Positions 7,901 to 9,418 of a stretch of 9,418 nucleotides of DNA are shown here, piece by piece. This DNA is from CAYGAG01 sp964347765 (GTDB lineage Archaea; Thermoproteota; Bathyarchaeia; Bathyarchaeales; Bathycorpusculaceae): NCBI GenBank assembly GCA_964347765.1, contig CAYGAG010000061.1:1-9418 (forward strand), written 5' to 3'. Both the position numbers and the translations under genes were made by a program. The notes under the pieces are model-generated. The model was given only the letters and a program-made list of their open reading frames with translations. It was not told the origin of the DNA and ran no database searches. Numbering within the stretch: position 1 is the first letter of the stretch; each line of letters starts with the position of its first letter.

Positions 7901-8068
7901 GGAATTGGTTCTTCCTATGGGCTCTGCGTTTTCCCAGCTGGTGTGGAACGGCAAGATGATGCGGTGTGTTGAGGCGCTCTGGACAGGTGTGACACCGGTT
8001 CTGAATGTGAGCATAGAACACATGAGAAGAAGTATGATTGCTGCTGCGAAAGATCTTGTTCTCTTCAT
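4952..8068 (-). CDS. Large secreted protein with three PKD-like repeats
   Basis: This is a 1038-residue exported protein. I chose the ATG at 8068 over an in-frame ATG at 8101 because the TATA box at 8113-8120 would start transcription near 8090, downstream of the earlier ATG; the chosen start also puts a signal peptide (KRTR, then AAAIILLLM) at the very N-terminus. Residues 35-255 are aromatic-rich and beta-rich, possibly a lectin-like jelly roll; I do not recognise the family. Residues 256-470 are a second unrecognised beta-rich unit. Residues 473-593 resemble an Ig-like domain. Three PKD/cadherin-like repeats follow (596-691, 692-794, 795-889), each with a DPDGD-type loop and a WSGW- or YGGW-like end. 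After a Gly4 linker comes a C-terminal domain opening with CPILYVWDG and EGLLNIHNPEG, a type I associate with archaeal secreted proteins. There is no C-terminal membrane helix, so it is probably released or held non-covalently. Adhesion or polysaccharide binding is a likely role, by inference. Confidence 0.88.
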   Translation of the reverse strand: MKRTRSFAAAIILLLMCSMLTFRTGVTPVQSASTHRIILPFHTSWENAEPIGRTNSIDWKTSDFHGYNGPGDPLQPELGYRNNEVNPPSDAFGYEFGSRQLLAAGYFGSSYSYCYFNLFDQTSDSDFGPPVKLKEHTFINLWYYHDELAHCMIDAQIFNKRTGAWWTLRDFNYNGDYIVDQTNVRIHPACRWNDPIGSWQFACFDLSIIYESDPENWYITKLWIGFDNDPSLGNGATGQARTYFDMLYMSYGMGGVEKNTADHDNAWTSGSIVAWDYHHRTDGYYDLYLKVTISGFDDGYWVGIFGQHFIIFPGFLSISTSAAGAQALTDPEPTGANITNPDTVNTDVAEFILDCAITIVGFTPYSQYATMAKISKLAAKFFGLLESPPPNPTYQWPIVDIFGHYPAITTGAMGEVYLRIPGLTQGSHSIPITFSVDYCDWYLGFPSLRTYETISLTLNFPWSTEPDPPVHNNPPSVTITHPSYDQTFRPGVPCTATAEITPPEAYLLNLQELNGETGYVFTKLVDDSGNPVGGYDWSPMAASQKFTETEDEGGTFTFTYDLSDIPLNAHYYIHVTTEATNGASQTTTTRIYYYNHRPYDPLPPSGPTSGYRGYSYTYHAATTDPDNDALYYTFSWGDSSPTTTVGPYPSGVEAHAAHTWSSAGIYQVKAKAGDPYGGWSYYSSPLTVTIVNRAPNTPSTPSGPTSGYRSEWYTYSTSTTDPDGDNVRYEFEFSGPIPTTSFTTGWYASGQTGSLTVKWETSDPPGTYYVRARAQDVPGTWSGWSSSLTVTIANRAPNTPSTPSGPSYGYLGSSYTYSTGTTDLDGDNIRYEFSWGDGTTTTTGWYASGSTASRSHSWSSTGTYYVKVRAQDPYGAWSGWSSTRTVYISSGGGGCPILYVWDGTEYVCEGLLNIHNPEGLDITATHTLAATPQASWSTYTLRLTEHPQTISHIDQVKLYAVSEDDELIQLPLVWAWQTEKGFVLPQLVSSDEWKTDVLGADHNNGESQSINLKFLAPQLLKPKGFIFVIEGSNRIVKL
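5402..6283 (-). repeat. Three tandem PKD-like coding repeats
   Basis: The repeats are about 95-103 codons each. The junctions of repeats one/two and two/three share the phrase NRAPNTPSTPSGP, and a 19-bp identical stretch occurs at 5671-5689 and 5977-5995, 306 bp (102 codons) apart. Repeat two lacks the WGD present in repeats one and three and has an EFSGP insertion instead, so it is the most divergent. The pattern points to internal duplication. Confidence 0.75.
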
Positions 8069-8112
8069 TTCTTTTCCCTTTTCTATAAAAAAGCATATCA
8101 TGTATCCAACGT

Positions 8113-8120
8113 TATATAAA
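8113..8120 (-). promoter_or_regulatory. TATA box of the PKD-repeat gene
   Basis: The minus strand reads TTTATATA, matching the archaeal consensus TTTAWATA. Initiation about 26 bp downstream would fall near 8090 and give a leader of about 22 nt to the ATG at 8068, with a purine-rich stretch (GAAAAGGGAAAAG) before the start that may help ribosome binding. The box lies just after the stop codon of the neighbouring gene, so the PKD gene can be transcribed on its own. Confidence 0.6.
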
Positions 8121-8128
8121 TTCGATGA

Positions 8129-9418
8129 TTACATAAGCAACTTGCCTCGCGCAATGAGTAGTCTTCGTTTGTAGATGGCTATGGCAACTGAAAGCACGAT
8201 GAGTATAAGTAGCATTGATGTCCATGTGGAAAACTCTGGGATTATGTCCACTTTGTGTGTTGAATGTTCATATGCAAAGTAAATCCATATGTAAGTGCCA
8301 TTGTCATATACTGTGCCGTTAAAGTAGAGGACTTCTGTCAATCCGTCGTCAATTATAACAGTGTATGGAGGAGACATCAAGCCTTTTGGAACACAAACTC
8401 TACAGAAGCCGAAGGTTTGAGTTGCAGTCATGTTAGAGACATACATTCTGATTGTGCTGTTGGACTCGAAATACCTGAAACTGTCAAGAGTGGAGTTGGA
8501 GATGACGTTGACATACTTTCCCAGAGTTGTGTTGAAACTATGAAAGGGCCCCATTAGAGGATAGTGGTCTATGTTGCCTTCTGTAATATTGTACCAACTG
8601 TCGCCTATTCCATCACGGTTTGAGTCAACTCCAGTATAGTCGCTCCAGTAGTTTCCACCAGAAGGATAACCATCATCCCAAACATTCGTTGACGCGTAAC
8701 TATACACTTGGAAGAAAGTGTTATCCACAAAGTTATTATGGTAAATAATGTTGTCTGAAGACTCATAGAGACTGATGCCTCCCCCGCTCCCGCAGTTTGT
8801 TATGTTGTTTCCAACGATACTATTGTTTGAACCAGACAAGAGATCGATGCCTTTGTAGCTGTCTCTTATGTTGTTTCCAGAAATGGTGTTATGAGAAGAC
8901 TCGTCGCGCAACAGGATGCCACTCCAGTAGTTTCTGGTTAATTTGTTTCCAGATATTATGTTGTTATTTGAAGGACCCCCCGAAATCACATGGGGATTTG
9001 AAAGGATACCATACTCATTATTTGTTACGTTGTTTCCAGATATGGTGTTATAATGTGAACCAGTAGAGATCCAGATGCCGTAGTGGTTTGCGGTTATGGT
9101 GTTTCCAGAAATAGTGTTGTATGAAGAAGAAACGAGGTAGATGCCATCGAGGGTGTTAAAAGGGTCATAAGGTGATCCCCATATTACGTTGTTTGTTATG
9201 GTGTTTCCAGAAATAGTGTTGTATGAAGAACTCTCGCCCCCTATTCCCTTAAGGCATAATCCAACAATATTGTTCCCAGAAATTATGTTGTTTCCAGAAT
9301 TTTCTTCGAGAAAGATGCCATAAGGAATTGGATCTAGACCCTCTCTAGGTTCCGTTATGTTGTTTCCAGAAATGGTGTTATGAGAAGTTGAGGGCCCTAT
9401 GTAGATGCCATAGTAGTC
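8129..9418 (-). CDS. NosD-like beta-helix surface protein with PEF-CTERM-like tail, N-terminus beyond window
   Basis: The frame is open from the right edge to a TAA at 8129-8131: 429 visible residues, with the true start outside the window. The GTG at 8989 is only an internal Val codon, because the same beta-helix repeats continue upstream of it. Visible residues 1-233 are PbH1 repeats of the form YNTISGNTIT, about one rung per 22-35 residues, in a right-handed beta-helix. They close with YHNNFVDNT and GNYWSDYTGVD, then GIGD and YPLM, the same ending as the dockerin-bearing neighbour. Residues 300-392 form a beta-sandwich-like stalk rich in N-x-S/T sequons. Residues 394-429 begin Pro-Glu-Phe, then a Leu/Ile/Val membrane helix, then KRR: the layout of PEF-CTERM signals, which archaeosortases are thought to process for lipid anchoring. 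No archaeosortase is visible here. The protein is probably displayed on the outer face of the membrane; no ligand can be named. Confidence 0.88.
   Translation of the reverse strand, partial: DYYGIYIGPSTSHNTISGNNITEPREGLDPIPYGIFLEENSGNNIISGNNIVGLCLKGIGGESSSYNTISGNTITNNVIWGSPYDPFNTLDGIYLVSSSYNTISGNTITANHYGIWISTGSHYNTISGNNVTNNEYGILSNPHVISGGPSNNNIISGNKLTRNYWSGILLRDESSHNTISGNNIRDSYKGIDLLSGSNNSIVGNNITNCGSGGGISLYESSDNIIYHNNFVDNTFFQVYSYASTNVWDDGYPSGGNYWSDYTGVDSNRDGIGDSWYNITEGNIDHYPLMGPFHSFNTTLGKYVNVISNSTLDSFRYFESNSTIRMYVSNMTATQTFGFCRVCVPKGLMSPPYTVIIDDGLTEVLYFNGTVYDNGTYIWIYFAYEHSTHKVDIIPEFSTWTSMLLILIVLSVAIAIYKRRLLIARGKLLM
9093..9230 (-). repeat. Exact 36-bp direct repeat within the beta-helix gene
   Basis: The stretches 9093-9128 and 9195-9230 are identical over 36 bp and lie 102 bp (34 codons) apart in the same reading frame. 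They encode the rung motif SSSYNTISGNTIT without the first residue's full codon. Looser versions of the same unit recur every 60-100 bp across 8810-9390, seen on the plus strand as GTTGTTTCCAGAAAT-like words. Identity at third codon positions implies recent duplication or gene conversion of a beta-helix rung. Confidence 0.7.

Noticed and set aside
8087..8092. Run of six T on the minus strand after the beta-helix gene, possibly a terminator
   Set aside because: It lies about 37 nt after the stop but inside the expected leader of the next gene and is short. It could reduce read-through, but I cannot support a separate call.
8797..9066. Plus-strand open frame with a repeated LLCCFQ motif
   Set aside because: The repeats are the reverse complement of the beta-helix rungs (NTISGNN). 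The motif is an artefact of that periodicity.
8810..9390. Regularly spaced GTTGTTTCCAGAAAT-like words that could suggest a CRISPR array
   Set aside because: Spacing is irregular, repeats are imperfect, and the whole stretch is an open reading frame encoding Asn/Gly-rich beta-helix rungs.

Overview
The window looks archaeal. Well-placed TATA boxes lie about 35-45 bp upstream of starts with very short leaders, one terminator is an oligo-T tract, and the proteins are of archaeal surface types: NosD-like beta-helix proteins, a dockerin-like tail, PKD repeats and a PEF-CTERM-like tail. The protein styles resemble those I associate with Bathyarchaeia and their relatives, but that placement is an inference from protein style, not from a marker gene. 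I see no rRNA, tRNA, CRISPR array or replication gene.

Layout from left to right. Positions 1-1595 (minus) hold the first 531 codons of a secreted zinc metallopeptidase that runs off the left edge; its HExxHxxxxxH motif is followed by a Cys-x-Met and a Cys-x-x-Cys, as in archaemetzincins. A 269-bp divergent gap carries the promoter of a tyrosine recombinase (1865-3145, plus) with all catalytic residues visible. This gene converges, 14 bp stop to stop, on a NosD-like beta-helix protein with a dockerin-like C-terminus (3160-4752, minus). Upstream of that gene sits a short plus-strand remnant (4805-4885) that matches the last 18-20 codons of the recombinase. Next come a 1038-residue secreted protein with three PKD-like repeats (4952-8068, minus) and a second NosD-like protein with a PEF-CTERM-type membrane tail (8129 to beyond 9418, minus).

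Four of the five genes encode exported proteins on the minus strand, so this reads as a cell-surface locus: a membrane-anchored protease, two beta-helix proteins with different C-terminal attachment devices, and a large adhesin-like protein. Each of the last three minus-strand genes for which the start is visible has its own plausible promoter, so they need not be one operon. The recombinase is the only plus-strand gene. Together with its tail remnant on the far side of the dockerin gene it brackets that gene in direct orientation, which suggests past integration or duplication at this site. The two most interesting points are this bracket and the unusual secreted archaemetzincin-like protease.
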